Shown: positions 1-14,390 of the stretch, one piece after another | How positions within the stretch are numbered: the first letter of the stretch is position 1 | Layout of the letters: every line of letters starts with the position of its first letter | NCBI GenBank assembly: GCA_023055355.1 | Contig: JALJCS010000037.1 | Coordinates: 5,518,001-5,582,000 of the forward strand | Direction of reading: 5' to 3' | Length of the DNA stretch: 64,000 nt | DNA from: Agelaius tricolor | Lineage: Eukaryota; Chordata; Aves; Passeriformes; Icteridae | Program-made: the position numbers and the translations under genes | The notes under the pieces: model-generated | What the model was told of the DNA's origin: nothing | The model's database searches: none | Seen by the model: only the letters and a program-made list of their open reading frames with translations

Positions 1-3000
1 TTTCTCACTGGGCACTGCACTGTTGCTCAGCGCAAATGGCTCCAAAACGAGTCCATTTTCCATGGGAAAAAGAAGTCCTTTCCCCAGGGTCTGGGTGTCA
101 GATGAAAGGTGGTCTTTGGGGCTCTAAGGACTTCCAGGGTCCTCGTTGCCAGCAGCATTAGTTTTGGAAAACATCAGCCAAGATTGGAAATTTCACACCG
201 GGAACGATGCAGATGCCCAGGGTGAGTGGCCTCAAACTGACCCCAATTTCCCTGGGGAAAAAAAGTCATGTCCCCAGAGTCTTGGTGTCAGATGAAAGGT
301 GTCCTTTGGGGCTCAAAGGACTTGCAAACTCCTCGTTGCTGGAAGCTTTAGTTGTGGAGGAATCCAGCAAAGTTTAAAAATTTCTCCCTGGGCACTGCCC
401 TGTTTGCCAGGGCAAATGGCTACAAAGAGAGGCCATTTTGCATGGGAAAAAGAAGTCCTTTCCCCAGGGTCTGGGTGTCAGATGAAAGGTGGCCTTTGGG
501 GCTCTAAGGACTTGCATGGTCCTCATTACTGGCAGCTTTAGATTTGGAGAAATGCAGTAAAGATTGCAAATTTCTTGCTGGGCACCACGCTACTGGTGAC
601 GGTGAGAGGCCAGAAATGGAGGCCATTTTCCGTGGGGAAAATGAAATCATTGGCCCAGGGTGTGGGTATCACACGAAAGGTGGCATCTGAGGCCCTAAGG
701 ACTTGCAGGCTCCTCGTTGCCAGCAGCATTACTGTTGGAGAAAATCAGCCAAGTTTGCAAATGGAAAACTTTCTCACTGGGCACTGCCCTGTTATCTAGG
801 GAAAATGGCTGCAAATAGAGGCCATTTTGCATGGGAAAAAGAAGTCCTTTCCCCAGCGTCTGGGTGTCAGATGAAAGGTGGCCTTTGGGGCTCTAAGGAC
901 TTGCAGGGTACTACTTACTGGCAGCTTTAGATTTGGAGAAATCCAGCCAAGATTGTAAATTTCTTGCTGGGCACCACCCTCTTGGTCAGGGCGAGAGGCC
1001 AAAATGGAGGCCATTTTCCATGGGGGAAAATGAAGTCATTGGCCCAGGGTCTGGGTATCAGATGAAAGGTGGCATCTGGGGCTCTAAGGACTTGCAGCAT
1101 CCTTGTTGCTGGCAGCTTTTGTTTTGGAACAATCCAGCAAAGTGTAAAAATTTCTCGCTTGGCACTGCTCTGCCTGCCAGGCCAAGTGGCCACAAATGAA
1201 GGCCATTTTCCATGGGAAAAATGTCCTTTCCTCAGGGTCTCAGTAATATGTTCAAGGTGACCCTTGAGGGTCAAAGTAATTACAGAGTCCTAGTTGCTGC
1301 CAGCTTTACTTTTGGAAAAATCCAGCAGCAAAGATTTGGTAATTCTAGCTTGGCTCCCAACTTTCTGCAAGGGTGAGTGGCTGCAAAGGTAGGTCATTTG
1401 CCATGGGAAAAAGAAGTCCTTTCCCCAGTGTCTGGGTGTCAGACGAAAGGTGGCCTTCGGGGCCCTAAGGACTTGCAGGGTACTTGTTACTGGCAACTTT
1501 AGATTTGGAGAAATCTAGCAAAGACTGCAAATTTCTTGCTGGGCACCACCCTACTGGTCAGGGTGAGAGGCCAAAATGGAGGCCATTTTCCATGGGGAAA
1601 ATGAAGTCATGTCCCAAGGGTCTGGGTGTGAGATGAAAGGTGGCCTTTGGGGCTCTAAGGACTTGCAGTGTACTACTTACTGGCAGCATTAGATTTGGAG
1701 AAATCCAGCAAGGATTGCAATTTCCTTGCTGGGCACCGCCCTATTGGTCAGGGCGAGAGGCCACAAATGGAGGCCATTTTCCATGGGGAAAATGAAGTCA
1801 TTGGCCCAGGGTCTGGGTATTAGATGAAAGGTGGCCTCTGGTTCCCTAAGGACTTGGAGGGTCCTCATTGCCAGCAGCTTTAGTTGTGGAGAAAATCAGC
1901 CAAGTTTGCAAATTTCACACAGGGAACGACGGAGATGGCCAGGCCGAGTGGCCTCAAACTGAGCCCATTTTCCATGGGGAAAATGACGTCATGTCTCCAG
2001 GGTCTTGTTATCAATTAAATGTGGCCTTTGGGGCTCTAAAGACTTGCAAGCTCCTAGTTTCCGGCCGCTTTAGTTGTGGAGGAATCCAGCAAAGATTGCA
2101 AATTTCTTACTGGGCACTGCCCTGTTGGCCAGGGCAAATGTCTGCAAAGAGAGGCAATTTGCATGGGAAAAGGAAGTCCTTTCCCCATGGTCTGGGTGTC
2201 AGATGAAAGGTGGCCTGTGGGGCTCTAAGGACTTGCAGGGAACTTCTTACTGGTAGGTTTAGATTTGGAGAAATCCAGCAAAGATTGCAATTTCCTTGCT
2301 GGGCACCGCCCTATGGGTCAGGGCGAGAGGCCAGAAATGGAGGCCATTTTCCATGGGGAAAATGCAGTCATTGGCCCAGGGTCTGGCTACCAGAGGAAAG
2401 GTGGCATCTGGGGCCCTAAGAGCTTGCAGGGTCCTCATTACCAGCAGCTTCAGTTGTGGAGAAAATCAGCCAAGTTTGCAAATTTCACACAGGGAACAAT
2501 GCAGATGGCCAGGGCAGGTGGCCCCAAATTGACCCCATTTTCCATGGGGAAAAGAAGTCATGTCTCCAGGGTCTGGGTGTCAGATGAAAGGTGGCCTTTG
2601 GGGCTCTAAGGACTTGTAAACTGCGAGATGCTGGCAGCTTTAGTTGTGGAGGAATCCAGCAAAGTTTGGAAATTTCACACAGGGAACAATGCAGATGGCC
2701 AGAGCAGGTGGCCCCAATCTGACCCCGTTTTCCATGGGGAAAAGAAGTCATGTCTCCAGGGTCTGGGTGTCAGATGAAAGGTGGCCTTTGGGGCTCTAAG
2801 GACTTGCAGGGAACTTCTTACTGGTAGGTTTAGATTTGGAGAAATCCTGCAAAGATTGCAATTTTCCTGCTGGGTACCACCCTATTGGTCAGGCCGACAG
2901 ACCACAAATGGAGGCCGTTTTCCATGGGGAAAATTACAACATGTCTCCAGGGTCTGGGTATTAGATGAAAGGTGGCATCTGGTGCCCTAAGGACTTGCAG

Positions 3001-6000
3001 GGTCCTCATTGCCAGCAACTTTAGTTTTGGAGAAAATCAGCCAAGTTTGCAAATTTCACAGAGGGAACAGTGCAGATGGCCAGGCCGTGTGGCCCCAAAC
3101 TGAGCCCATTTTCCATGGGGGAAAGAAGTCATGTCTCCAGGGTCTGGGTATCAATGAAAGGTGGCTTTTGGGGCTCTAAGGACTTGCAACCTCCTAGATG
3201 TTGGCAGCTTTAGTTGTGGAGGAATCCAGCAAAGTTTGCAAATTTCACAGAGGGAACAATGCAGATGGCCATGGCGAGTGGCCTCAACCTGACCCCATTC
3301 TCCATGGGGATAATGACGTCATGTCTCCAGGGTCTTGGTATCAATGAAATGTGGCTTTTGGGGCTCTAAAGACTTGCAAGCTCCTAGTTGGCGGCAGCTT
3401 TATTTATGGCGAAATCCCGCAAAGATTGCAAATTTCTCACTGGGCACTGCCCTGTTGGCCAGGGCAAACGTCTGCAAAGAGAGGCAATTTGCATGGGAAA
3501 AAGAAGTCCTTTCCCCAGGGTCTGGGTGTCAGATGAAAGGTGGCCTGTGGGGCTCTGAGGACTTGCAGTGTACTACCTACTGGCAGGTTTAGATTTGAAG
3601 AAATCCAGCAAAGATTGCAATGTTCTTGCTGGGCACCACCGTATTGGTCAAGGCGAGGGGCAACAAATGGAGGCCATTTTCCATGGGGAAAATGAAGTCA
3701 TTGGCCCAGGGTCTGGGTATCAGATGAAAGGCGGCTTTTGGGGCTCTAAGGACTTGTAAACTGTGAGATGCTGGCAGCTTTAGTTGTGGAGGAATCCAGC
3801 AAAGTTTGCAAATTTCACAGAGGGAACAATGCTGTTGGCCAGGGCAAGTGGCCCCAATCTGACCCCGTTTTCCATGGGGAAAAGAAGTCATGTCTCCAGG
3901 GTCTGGGTGTCAGATGAAAGGTGGCCTTTGGGGCTCTAAGGACTTGCAGGGAACTTCTTACTGGCAGGTTTAGATTTGGAGAAATGCAGCAAAGATTGCA
4001 ATTTTCCTGCTGGGCACCACCCTATTGGTCAGGGCGAGTGGCAACAAATGGAGGCCGTTTTCCATGGGGAAAATGACGGCATGTCTCCAGGGTCTGGGTA
4101 TCAGATGAAAGGTGGCCTTTGGGGCTCAAAAGACTTGCAAGCTCCTAGATGCTGGCAGATTTAGTTGTGGAGGAATCCAGCAAAGATTGCAAATTTCACA
4201 GAGGGAACAATGCAGATGGCCAGAGCAGGTGGCCCCAATCTGACCCCGTTTTCCATGGGGAAAAGAAGTCATGTCTCCAGGGTCTGGGTGTCAGATGAAA
4301 GGTGGCCTTTGGGGCTCTAAGAACTTGCCGGGAACTTCTTACTGGGAGGTTTAGATTTGGAGAAATCCAGCAAAGATTGCAATTTCCTTGCTGGGCACCG
4401 CCCTATTGGTCAGGGCGAGAGGCCACAAATGGAGGCCATTTTCCATGGGGAAAATGAAGTCATTGGCCCAGGGTCTTGGTGTCAGATGAAAGGTGGAATC
4501 AGGGGCTCTAAGGACTCTTAATCTCCAAGTTGCTGGCAGCTTTAGTCGTGGAGGAATCCAGCAAAGTTTAAAAATTTCTCACTGGGCACTGCCTTGTTGG
4601 CCAGGGCAAATGGCTACAAAGAGAGGCCATTTTGCATGGGAAAAAGAAGTCCTTTCCCCAGGGTTTGGGTGTCAGATGAAAGGTGGCCTTTGGGGCTCTT
4701 AGGACTTGCAGGGTACTACTTATTGGCAGCTATGGATTTGGAGAAATCCAGCCAAGATTGTAAATTTCTTGCTGGGCACCACCCTCTTGGTCCGGGCGAG
4801 AGGCCAGAAATGGAGGCCATTTTCCATGGGGAAAATGAAGTCATTGGCCCAGGGTCTGGCTACCAGAGGAAAGGTGGCATCTGGGGCCCTAAGGACTTGC
4901 AGGGTCCTCGTTGCCAGCAGCTTTAATTTTGGAGAATATCAGCCAAGTTTGAAAATTTCGCACCGGGAACGATGCAGATGTCCAGGGCGAGTGGCCTCAA
5001 ACTGACCCCATTTTCCATGGGGAAAATGAAGTCATGTCCCCAGGGTCTGGGTGTCAGATGAACGGTGGCCTTTGGGGCTCTAAGGACTTGCAGGGTACTA
5101 CTTTCTGGCAGCTTTAGATTTGGAGAAATCCAGCCAAGATTGTAAATTTCTTGCTGGGCACCACCCTCTTGGTCAGGGCGAGAGGCCAAAATGGAGGCCA
5201 TTTTCCATGGGGGAAAATGAAGTCATTGGCCCAGGGTCTGGGTATCAGATGAAAGGTGGCATCTGGGGCTCTAAGGACTTGCAGCATCCTTGTTGCTGGC
5301 AGCTTTTGTTTTGGAACAATCCAGCAAAGTGTAAAAATTTCTCGCTTGGCACTGCCCTGCCTGCCAGGCCAAGTGGCCACAAATGAAGGCCATTTTCCAT
5401 GGGAAAAATGTCCTTTCCTCAGGGTCTCAGTAATATGTTCAAGGTGGCCTTTGAGGGTCAAAGTAATTACAGAGTCCTAGTTGCTGCCAGCTTTACTTTT
5501 GGAAAAATCCAGCAGCAAAGATTTGGTAATTCTAGCTTGGGTCCCCACTTTCTGCCAGGGTGAGTGGCTGCAAACGGAGGCCATTTCCCATGGGAAAAAG
5601 AAGTCCTTTCCCCAGGGTCTTGGTCTCAGATGAAAGGTGGCCTTTGGGCTCTAAAGACTTGCAGGGTTCTACTTACTGGCAGTTTTACATTTTGTGAAAA
5701 CCAGCAATAATTGCATATTTCTTGCTGGGCACCACCCTATTGTCAGGGCGAGAGGACAAAATGGAGGCCATTTTCCATGGGGAAAATGAAGTCATTGGCC
5801 CAGGGGCTGGGTAGTAGATGAAACGTGGCACCTGGGGCTCTTAGGACTTGCAAGCTCGTAGTTGCTGGCGGCTTTTGTTGTGGAGGAATCCAGCAAAATT
5901 TGCAAATTACTAACTGGGCACTGCCCTGTTGGCCAGGGCAAATGGCTGCAAATAGAGGCCATTTTGCATGGGAAAAAGAAGTCCTTTCCCAAGGGCCTGG

Positions 6001-6668
6001 GTGTCAGATGAAAGGTGGCCTTTGGGTCTCTAAGGACTCGCAGGGTACTACTTTCTGGCAGCTTTAGATTTGGAGAAATCCAGCAAAAAATTGCAAATTT
6101 CTTGCTGGGCACCACCCTCGTGGTCAGGGCGAGAGGTCAGAAATGGAGGCCATTTTCCATGGGGAAAATGAAGTCATTGGCCCAGGGTCTTGGTGTCAGA
6201 TGAAAGGTGGAATCAGGGGCTCTAAGGACTCTTAATCTCCTAGTTGCTGGCAGCTTTAGTCGTGGAGGAATCCAGCAAAGTTTCCAAATTTCTCACTGGG
6301 CACTGCCCTGTTGGCCAGGGCAAATGGCTACAAAGAGAGGCCATTTTGCATGGGAAAAAGAAGTCCTTTCCCCAGGGTTTGGGTGTCAGATGAAAGGTGG
6401 CCTTTGGGGCTCTAAGGACTTGCAGGGTACTACTTACTGGCAGCTTTAGATTTGGAGAAATCCAGCCAAGATTGCAAATTTCTTGCTGGGCACCACCCTC
6501 TTGGTCCGGGCGAGAGGCAGGAAATGAAGGCCATTTTCCATGGGGAAAATGAAGTCATTGGCCCAGGGTCGGGGAATCAGATGAAAGGTGGAATCTGGGG
6601 CTCTAAGGACTTGAAAGTTCCTTGTTGGTGGCAGCTTTAGTTGTGGAGAAAATCAGCAAAATTTAAAA
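1..6668. repeat. Higher-order repeat copy 1 (about 35 monomers)
   Basis: Position 1 of the window matches position 6,669 onward base for base over long stretches, while neighbouring monomers differ clearly from each other. This is the signature of a higher-order repeat: monomers diverged first, and a block of about 35 was then copied as a unit. The copy includes a six-monomer stretch, about 2,795-3,935, that is missing from copy 2. It also has one instance of a three-monomer block (about 5,640-6,190) that occurs twice in copy 2. The left end is cut by the window, so the true unit start is unknown. Confidence 0.9.
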
Positions 6669-9600
6669 ATTTCTCACTGGGCACTGCACTGTTGCTCAGC
6701 GCAAATGGCTCCAAAACGAGTCCATTTTCCATGGGAAAAAGAAGTCCTTTCCCCAGGGTCTGGGTGTCAGATGAAAGGTGGTCTTTGGGGCTCTAAGGAC
6801 TTCCAGGGTCCTCGTTGCCAGCAGCATTAGTTTTGGAAAACATCAGCCAAGATTGGAAATTTCACACCGGGAACGATGCAGATGCCCAGGGTGAGTGGCC
6901 TCAAACTGACCCCAATTTCCCTGGGGAAAAAAAGTCATGTCCCCAGAGTCTTGGTGTCAGATGAAAGGTGTCCTTTGGGGCTCAAAGGACTTGCAAACTC
7001 CTCGTTGCTGGAAGCTTTAGTTGTGGAGGAATCCAGCAAAGTTTAAAAATTTCTCCCTGGGCACTGCCCTGTTTGCCAGGGCAAATGGCTACAAAGAGAG
7101 GCCATTTTGCATGGGAAAAAGAAGTCCTTTCCCCAGGGTCTGGGTGTCAGATGAAAGGTGGCCTTTGGGGCTCTAAGGACTTGCATGGTCCTCATTACTG
7201 GCAGCTTTAGATTTGGAGAAATGCAGTAAAGATTGCAAATTTCTTGCTGGGCACCACGCTACTGGTGACGGTGAGAGGCCAGAAATGGAGGCCATTTTCC
7301 GTGGGGAAAATGAAATCATTGGCCCAGGGTGTGGGTATCACACGAAAGGTGGCATCTGAGGCCCTAAGGACTTGCAGGCTCCTCGTTGCCAGCAGCATTA
7401 CTGTTGGAGAAAATCAGCCAAGTTTGCAAATGGAAAACTTTCTCACTGGGCACTGCCCTGTTATCTAGGGAAAATGGCTGCAAATAGAGGCCATTTTGCA
7501 TGGGAAAAAGAAGTCCTTTCCCCAGCGTCTGGGTGTCAGATGAAAGGTGGCCTTTGGGGCTCTAAGGACTTGCAGGGTACTACTTACTGGCAGCTTTAGA
7601 TTTGGAGAAATCCAGCCAAGATTGTAAATTTCTTGCTGGGCACCACCCTCTTGGTCAGGGCGAGAGGCCAAAATGGAGGCCATTTTCCATGGGGGAAAAT
7701 GAAGTCATTGGCCCAGGGTCTGGGTATCAGATGAAAGGTGGCATCTGGGGCTCTAAGGACTTGCAGCATCCTTGTTGCTGGCAGCTTTTGTTTTGGAACA
7801 ATCCAGCAAAGTGTAAAAATTTCTCGCTTGGCACTGCTCTGCCTGCCAGGCCAAGTGGCCACAAATGAAGGCCATTTTCCATGGGAAAAATGTCCTTTCC
7901 TCAGGGTCTCAGTAATATGTTCAAGGTGACCCTTGAGGGTCAAAGTAATTACAGAGTCCTAGTTGCTGCCAGCTTTACTTTTGGAAAAATCCAGCAGCAA
8001 AGATTTGGTAATTCTAGCTTGGCTCCCAACTTTCTGCAAGGGTGAGTGGCTGCAAAGGTAGGTCATTTGCCATGGGAAAAAGAAGTCCTTTCCCCAGTGT
8101 CTGGGTGTCAGACGAAAGGTGGCCTTCGGGGCCCTAAGGACTTGCAGGGTACTTGTTACTGGCAACTTTAGATTTGGAGAAATCTAGCAAAGACTGCAAA
8201 TTTCTTGCTGGGCACCACCCTACTGGTCAGGGTGAGAGGCCAAAATGGAGGCCATTTTCCATGGGGAAAATGAAGTCATGTCCCAAGGGTCTGGGTGTGA
8301 GATGAAAGGTGGCCTTTGGGGCTCTAAGGACTTGCAGTGTACTACTTACTGGCAGCATTAGATTTGGAGAAATCCAGCAAGGATTGCAATTTCCTTGCTG
8401 GGCACCGCCCTATTGGTCAGGGCGAGAGGCCACAAATGGAGGCCATTTTCCATGGGGAAAATGAAGTCATTGGCCCAGGGTCTGGGTATTAGATGAAAGG
8501 TGGCCTCTGGTTCCCTAAGGACTTGGAGGGTCCTCATTGCCAGCAGCTTTAGTTGTGGAGAAAATCAGCCAAGTTTGCAAATTTCACACAGGGAACGACG
8601 GAGATGGCCAGGCCGAGTGGCCTCAAACTGAGCCCATTTTCCATGGGGAAAATGACGTCATGTCTCCAGGGTCTTGTTATCAATTAAATGTGGCCTTTGG
8701 GGCTCTAAAGACTTGCAAGCTCCTAGTTTCCGGCCGCTTTAGTTGTGGAGGAATCCAGCAAAGATTGCAAATTTCTTACTGGGCACTGCCCTGTTGGCCA
8801 GGGCAAATGTCTGCAAAGAGAGGCAATTTGCATGGGAAAAGGAAGTCCTTTCCCCATGGTCTGGGTGTCAGATGAAAGGTGGCCTGTGGGGCTCTAAGGA
8901 CTTGCAGGGAACTTCTTACTGGTAGGTTTAGATTTGGAGAAATCCAGCAAAGATTGCAATTTCCTTGCTGGGCACCGCCCTATGGGTCAGGGCGAGAGGC
9001 CAGAAATGGAGGCCATTTTCCATGGGGAAAATGCAGTCATTGGCCCAGGGTCTGGCTACCAGAGGAAAGGTGGCATCTGGGGCCCTAAGAGCTTGCAGGG
9101 TCCTCATTACCAGCAGCTTCAGTTGTGGAGAAAATCAGCCAAGTTTGCAAATTTCACACAGGGAACAATGCAGATGGCCAGGGCAGGTGGCCCCAAATTG
9201 ACCCCATTTTCCATGGGGAAAAGAAGTCATGTCTCCAGGGTCTGGGTGTCAGATGAAAGGTGGCCTTTGGGGCTCTAAGGACTTGTAAACTGCGAGATGC
9301 TGGCAGCTTTAGTTGTGGAGGAATCCAGCAAAGTTTGGAAATTTCACACAGGGAACAATGCAGATGGCCAGAGCAGGTGGCCCCAATCTGACCCCGTTTT
9401 CCATGGGGAAAAGAAGTCATGTCTCCAGGGTCTGGGTGTCAGATGAAAGGTGGCCTTTGGGGCTCTAAGGACTTGCAGGGAACTTCTTACTGGCAGGTTT
9501 AGATTTGGAGAAATGCAGCAAAGATTGCAATTTTCCTGCTGGGCACCACCCTATTGGTCAGGGCGAGTGGCAACAAATGGAGGCCGTTTTCCATGGGGAA

Positions 9601-12600
9601 AATGACGGCATGTCTCCAGGGTCTGGGTATCAGATGAAAGGTGGCCTTTGGGGCTCAAAAGACTTGCAAGCTCCTAGATGCTTGCAGATTTAGTTGTGGA
9701 GGAATCCAGCAAAGATTGCAAATTTCACAGAGGGAACAATGTTGTTGGCCAGGGCGAGTGGCCCCAATCTGACCCCGTTTTCCATGGGGAAAAGAAGTCA
9801 TGTCTCCAGGGTCTGGGTGTCAGATGAAAGGTGGCCTTTGGGGCTCTAAGAACTTGCCGGGAACTTCTTACTGGGAGGTTTAGATTTGGAGAAATCCAGC
9901 AAAGATTGCAATTTCCTTGCTGGGCACCGCCCTATGGGTCAGGGCGAGAGGCCACAAATGGAGGCCATTTTCCATGGGGAAAATGAAGTCATTGGCCCAG
10001 GGTCTGGCTACCAGAGGAAAGGTGGCATCTGGTGCCCTAAGGACTTGGAGGGTCCTCATTGCCAGCAGCTTTAGTTGTGGAGAAAATCAGCCAAGTTTGC
10101 AAATTTCACAGAGGGAACAATGCAGATGGCCAGGGCAGGTGGCCCCAAATTGACCCCATTTTCCATGGGGAAAAGAAGTCATGTTCCCAGGGTCTGGGTG
10201 TCAGATGAAAGGTGGCCTTTGGGCTCTAAAGACTTGCAGGGTTCTACTTACTGGCAGCTTTACATTTTGTGAAAACCAGCAATAATTGCATATTTCTTGC
10301 TGGGCACCACCCTATTGTCAGGGCGAGAGGACAAAATGGAGGCCATTTTCCATGGGGAAAATGAAGTCATTGGCCCAGGGGCTGGGTAGTAGATGAAACG
10401 TGGCACCTGGGGCTCTTAGGACTTGCAAGCTCGTAGTTGCTGGCGGCTTTTGTTGTGGAGGAATCCAGCAAAATTTGCAAATTACTAACTGGGCACTGCC
10501 CTGTTGGCCAGGGCAAATGGCTGCAATGAGAGGCAATTTTGCATGGGAAAAAGAAGTCCTTTCCCAAGGGTCTGGGTGTCAGATGAAAGGTGGCCTTTGG
10601 GTCTCTAAGGACTCGCAGGGTACTACTTTCTGGCAGCTTTAGATTTGGAGAAATCCAGCAAAAATTGCAAATTTCTTGCTGGGCACCACCCTCGTGGTCA
10701 GGGCGAGAGGTCAGAAATGGAGGCCATTTTCCATGGGGAAAATGAAGTCATTGGCCCAGGGTCTTGGTGTCAGATGAAAGGTGGAATCAGGGGCTCTAAG
10801 GACTCTTAATCTCCAAGTTGCTGGCAGCTTTAGTCGTGGAGGAATCCAGCAAAGTTTAAAAATTTCTCACTGGGCACTGCCTTGTTGGCCAGGGCAAATG
10901 GCTACAAAGAGAGGCCATTTTGCATGGGAAAAAGAAGTCCTTTCCCCAGGGTTTGGGTGTCAGATGAAAGGTGGCCTTTGGGGCTCTAAGGACTTGCAGG
11001 GTACTACTTATTGGCAGCTATGGATTTGGAGAAATCCAGCCAAGATTGTAAATTTCTTGCTGGGCACCACCCTCTTGGTCCGGGCGAGAGGCCAGAAATG
11101 GAGGCCATTTTCCATGGGGAAAATGAAGTCATTGGCCCAGGGTCTGGCTACCAGAGGAAAGGTGGCATCTGGGGCCCTAAGGACTTGCAGGGTCCTCGTT
11201 GCCAGCAGCTTTAATTTTGGAGAATATCAGCCAAGTTTGAAAATTTCGCACCGGGAACGATGCAGATGTCCAGGGCGAGTGGCCTCAAACTGACCCCATT
11301 TTCCATGGGGAAAATGAAGTCATGTCCCCAGGGTCTGGGTGTCAGATGAACGGTGGCCTTTGGGGCTCTAAGGACTTGCAGGGTACTACTTACTGGCAGC
11401 TTTAGATTTGGAGAAATCCAGCCAAGATTGTAAATTTCTTGCTGGGCACCACCCTCTTGGTCAGGGCGAGAGGCCAAAATGGAGGCCATTTTCCATGGGG
11501 GAAAATGAAGTCATTGGCCCAGGGTCTGGGTATCAGATGAAAGGTGGCATCTGGGGCTCTAAGGACTTGCAGCATCCTTGTTGCTGGCAGCTTTTGTTTT
11601 GGAACAATCCAGCAAAGTGTAAAAATTTCTCGCTTGGCACTGCCCTGCCTGCCAGGCCAAGTGGCCACAAATGAAGGCCATTTTCCATGGGAAAAATGTC
11701 CTTTCCTCAGGGTCTCAGTAATATGTTCAAGGTGGCCTTTGAGGGTCAAAGTAATTACAGAGTCCTAGTTGCTGCCAGCTTTACTTTTGGAAAAATCCAG
11801 CAGCAAAGATTTGGTAATTCTAGCTTGGGTCCCCACTTTCTGCCAGGGTGAGTGGCTGCAAACGGAGGCCATTTCCCATGGGAAAAAGAAGTCCTTTCCC
11901 CAGGGTCTCAGATGATAGGTGGCCTTTGGGCTCTAAAGACTTGCAGGGTTCTACTTACTGGCAGTTTTACATTTTGTGAAAACCAGCAATAATTGCATAT
12001 TTCTTGCTGGGCACCACCCTATTGTCAGGGCGAGAGGACAAAATGGAGGCCATTTTCCATGGGGAAAATGAAGTCATTGGCCCAGGGGCTGGGTAGTAGA
12101 TGAAACGTGGCACCTGGGGCTCTTAGGACTTGCAAGCTCGTAGTTGCTGGCGGCTTTTGTTGTGGAGGAATCCAGCAAAATTTGCAAATTACTAACTGGG
12201 CACTGCCCTGTTGGCCAGGGCAAATGGCTGCAATGAGAGGCAATTTTGCATGGGAAAAAGAAGTCCTTTCCCAAGGGTCTGGGTGTCAGATGAAAGGTGG
12301 CCTTTGGGTCTCTAAGGACTCGCAGGGTACTACTTTCTGGCAGCTTTAGATTTGGAGAAATCCAGCAAAAATTGCAAATTTCTTGCTGGGCACCACCCTC
12401 GTGGTCAGGGCGAGAGGTCAGAAATGGAGGCCATTTTCCATGGGGAAAATGAAGTCATTGGCCCAGGGTCTTGGTGTCAGATGAAAGGTGGAATCAGGGG
12501 CTCTAAGGACTCTTAATCTCCTAGTTGCTGGCAGCTTTAGTCGTGGAGGAATCCAGCAAAGTTTCCAAATTTCTCACTGGGCACTGCCCTGTTGGCCAGG

Positions 12601-12950
12601 GCAAATGGCTACAAAGAGAGGCCATTTTGCATGGGAAAAAGAAGTCCTTTCCCCAGGGTTTGGGTGTCAGATGAAAGGTGGCCTTTGGGGCTCTAAGGAC
12701 TTGCAGGGTACTACTTACTGGCAGCTTTAGATTTGGAGAAATCCAGCCAAGATTGCAAATTTCTTGCTGGGCACCACCCTCTTGGTCCGGGCGAGAGGCA
12801 GGAAATGAAGGCCATTTTCCATGGGGAAAATGAAGTCATTGGCCCAGGGTCGGGGAATCAGATGAAAGGTGGAATCTGGGGCTCTAAGGACTTGAAAGTT
12901 CCTTGTTGGTGGCAGCTTTAGTTGTGGAGAAAATCAGCAAAATTTAAAAA
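6669..12950. repeat. Higher-order repeat copy 2 (about 33 monomers, rearranged)
   Basis: This copy matches copy 1 at a constant shift of 6,669 up to about 9,460, then at a shift of about 5,529 because six monomers are absent. After about 10,211 it carries an extra three-monomer block, present at about 10,211-10,780 and again at about 11,918-12,480 (shift 1,707). It then rejoins copy 1 order. The net length is 6,281-6,282, about two monomers shorter than copy 1. Whole-monomer gains and losses such as these are what unequal crossing-over produces. Confidence 0.88.
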
Positions 12951-14390
12951 TTTCTCACTGGGCACTGCACTGTTGCTCAGCGCAAATGGCTCCAATCTGA
13001 CCCCGTTTTCCATGGGGAAAAGAAGTCCTTTCCCCAGGGTCTGGGTGTCAGATGAAAGGTGGCCTTTGGGGCTCTAAGGACTTCCAGGGTCCTCGTTGCC
13101 AGCAGCATTAGTTTTGGAAAACATCAGCCAAGATTGGAAATTTCACACCGGGAACGATGCAGATGCCCAGGGTGAGTGGCCTCAAACTGACCCCAATTTC
13201 CCTGGGGAAAAAAAGTCATGTCCCCAGAGTCTTGGTGTCAGATGAAAGGTGTCCTTTGGGGCTCAAAGGACTTGCAAACTCCTCGTTGCTGGAAGCTTTA
13301 GTTGTGGAGGAATCCAGCAAAGTTTAAAAATTTCTCCCTGGGCACTGCCCTGTTTGCCAGGGCAAATGGCTACAAAGAGAGGCCATTTTGCATGGGAAAA
13401 AGAAGTCCTTTCCCCAGGGTCTGGGTGTCAGATGAAAGGTGGCCTTTGGGGCTCTAAGGACTTGCATGGTCCTCATTACTGGCAGCTTTAGATTTGGAGA
13501 AATGCAGTAAAGATTGCAAATTTCTTGCTGGGCACCACGCTACTGGTGACGGTGAGAGGCCAGAAATGGAGGCCATTTTCCGTGGGGAAAATGAAATCAT
13601 TGGCCCAGGGTGTGGGTATCACACGAAAGGTGGCATCTGAGGCCCTAAGGACTTGCAGGCTCCTCGTTGCCAGCAGCATTACTGTTGGAGAAAATCAGCC
13701 AAGTTTGCAAATGGAAAACTTTCTCACTGGGCACTGCCCTGTTATCTAGGGGAAATGGCTGCAAATAGAGGCCATTTTGCATGGGAAAAAGAAGTCCTTT
13801 CCCCAGCGTCTGGGTGTCAGATGAAAGGTGGCCTTTGGGGCTCTAAGGACTTGCAGGGTACTACTTACTGGCAGCTTTAGATTTGGAGAAATCCAGCCAA
13901 GATTGTAAATTTCTTGCTGGGCACCACCCTCTTGGTCAGGGCGAGAGGCCAAAATGGAGGCCATTTTCCATGGGGGAAAATGAAGTCATTGGCCCAGGGT
14001 CTGGGTATCAGATGAAAGGTGGCATCTGGGGCTCTAAGGACTTGCAGCATCCTTGTTGCTGGCAGCTTTTGTTTTGGAACAATCCAGCAAAGTGTAAAAA
14101 TTTCTCGCTTGGCACTGCTCTGCCTGCCAGGCCAAGTGGCCACAAATGAAGGCCATTTTCCATGGGAAAAATGTCCTTTCCTCAGGGTCTCAGTAATATG
14201 TTCAAGGTGGCCTTTGAGGGTCAAAGTAATTACAGAGTCCTAGTTGCTGCCAACTTTACTTTTGGAAAAATCCAGCAGCAAAGATTTGGTAATTCTAGCT
14301 TGGCTCCCAACTTTCTGCAAGGGTGAGTGGCTGCAAAGGTAGGTCATTTGCCATGGGAAAAAGAAGTCCTTTCCCCAGGGTCTTGGTCTC
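12951..14390. repeat. Partial third higher-order repeat copy
   Basis: At a shift of 12,950 from copy 1, the first seven to eight monomers of the higher-order unit are repeated almost unchanged. A local difference near 12,990-13,010 swaps in sequence typical of another monomer class ('ctgaccccgttttcc'), which looks like a small gene-conversion tract. Correspondence to copy 1 fades around 14,380-14,450, where edge monomers take over. Confidence 0.85.
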
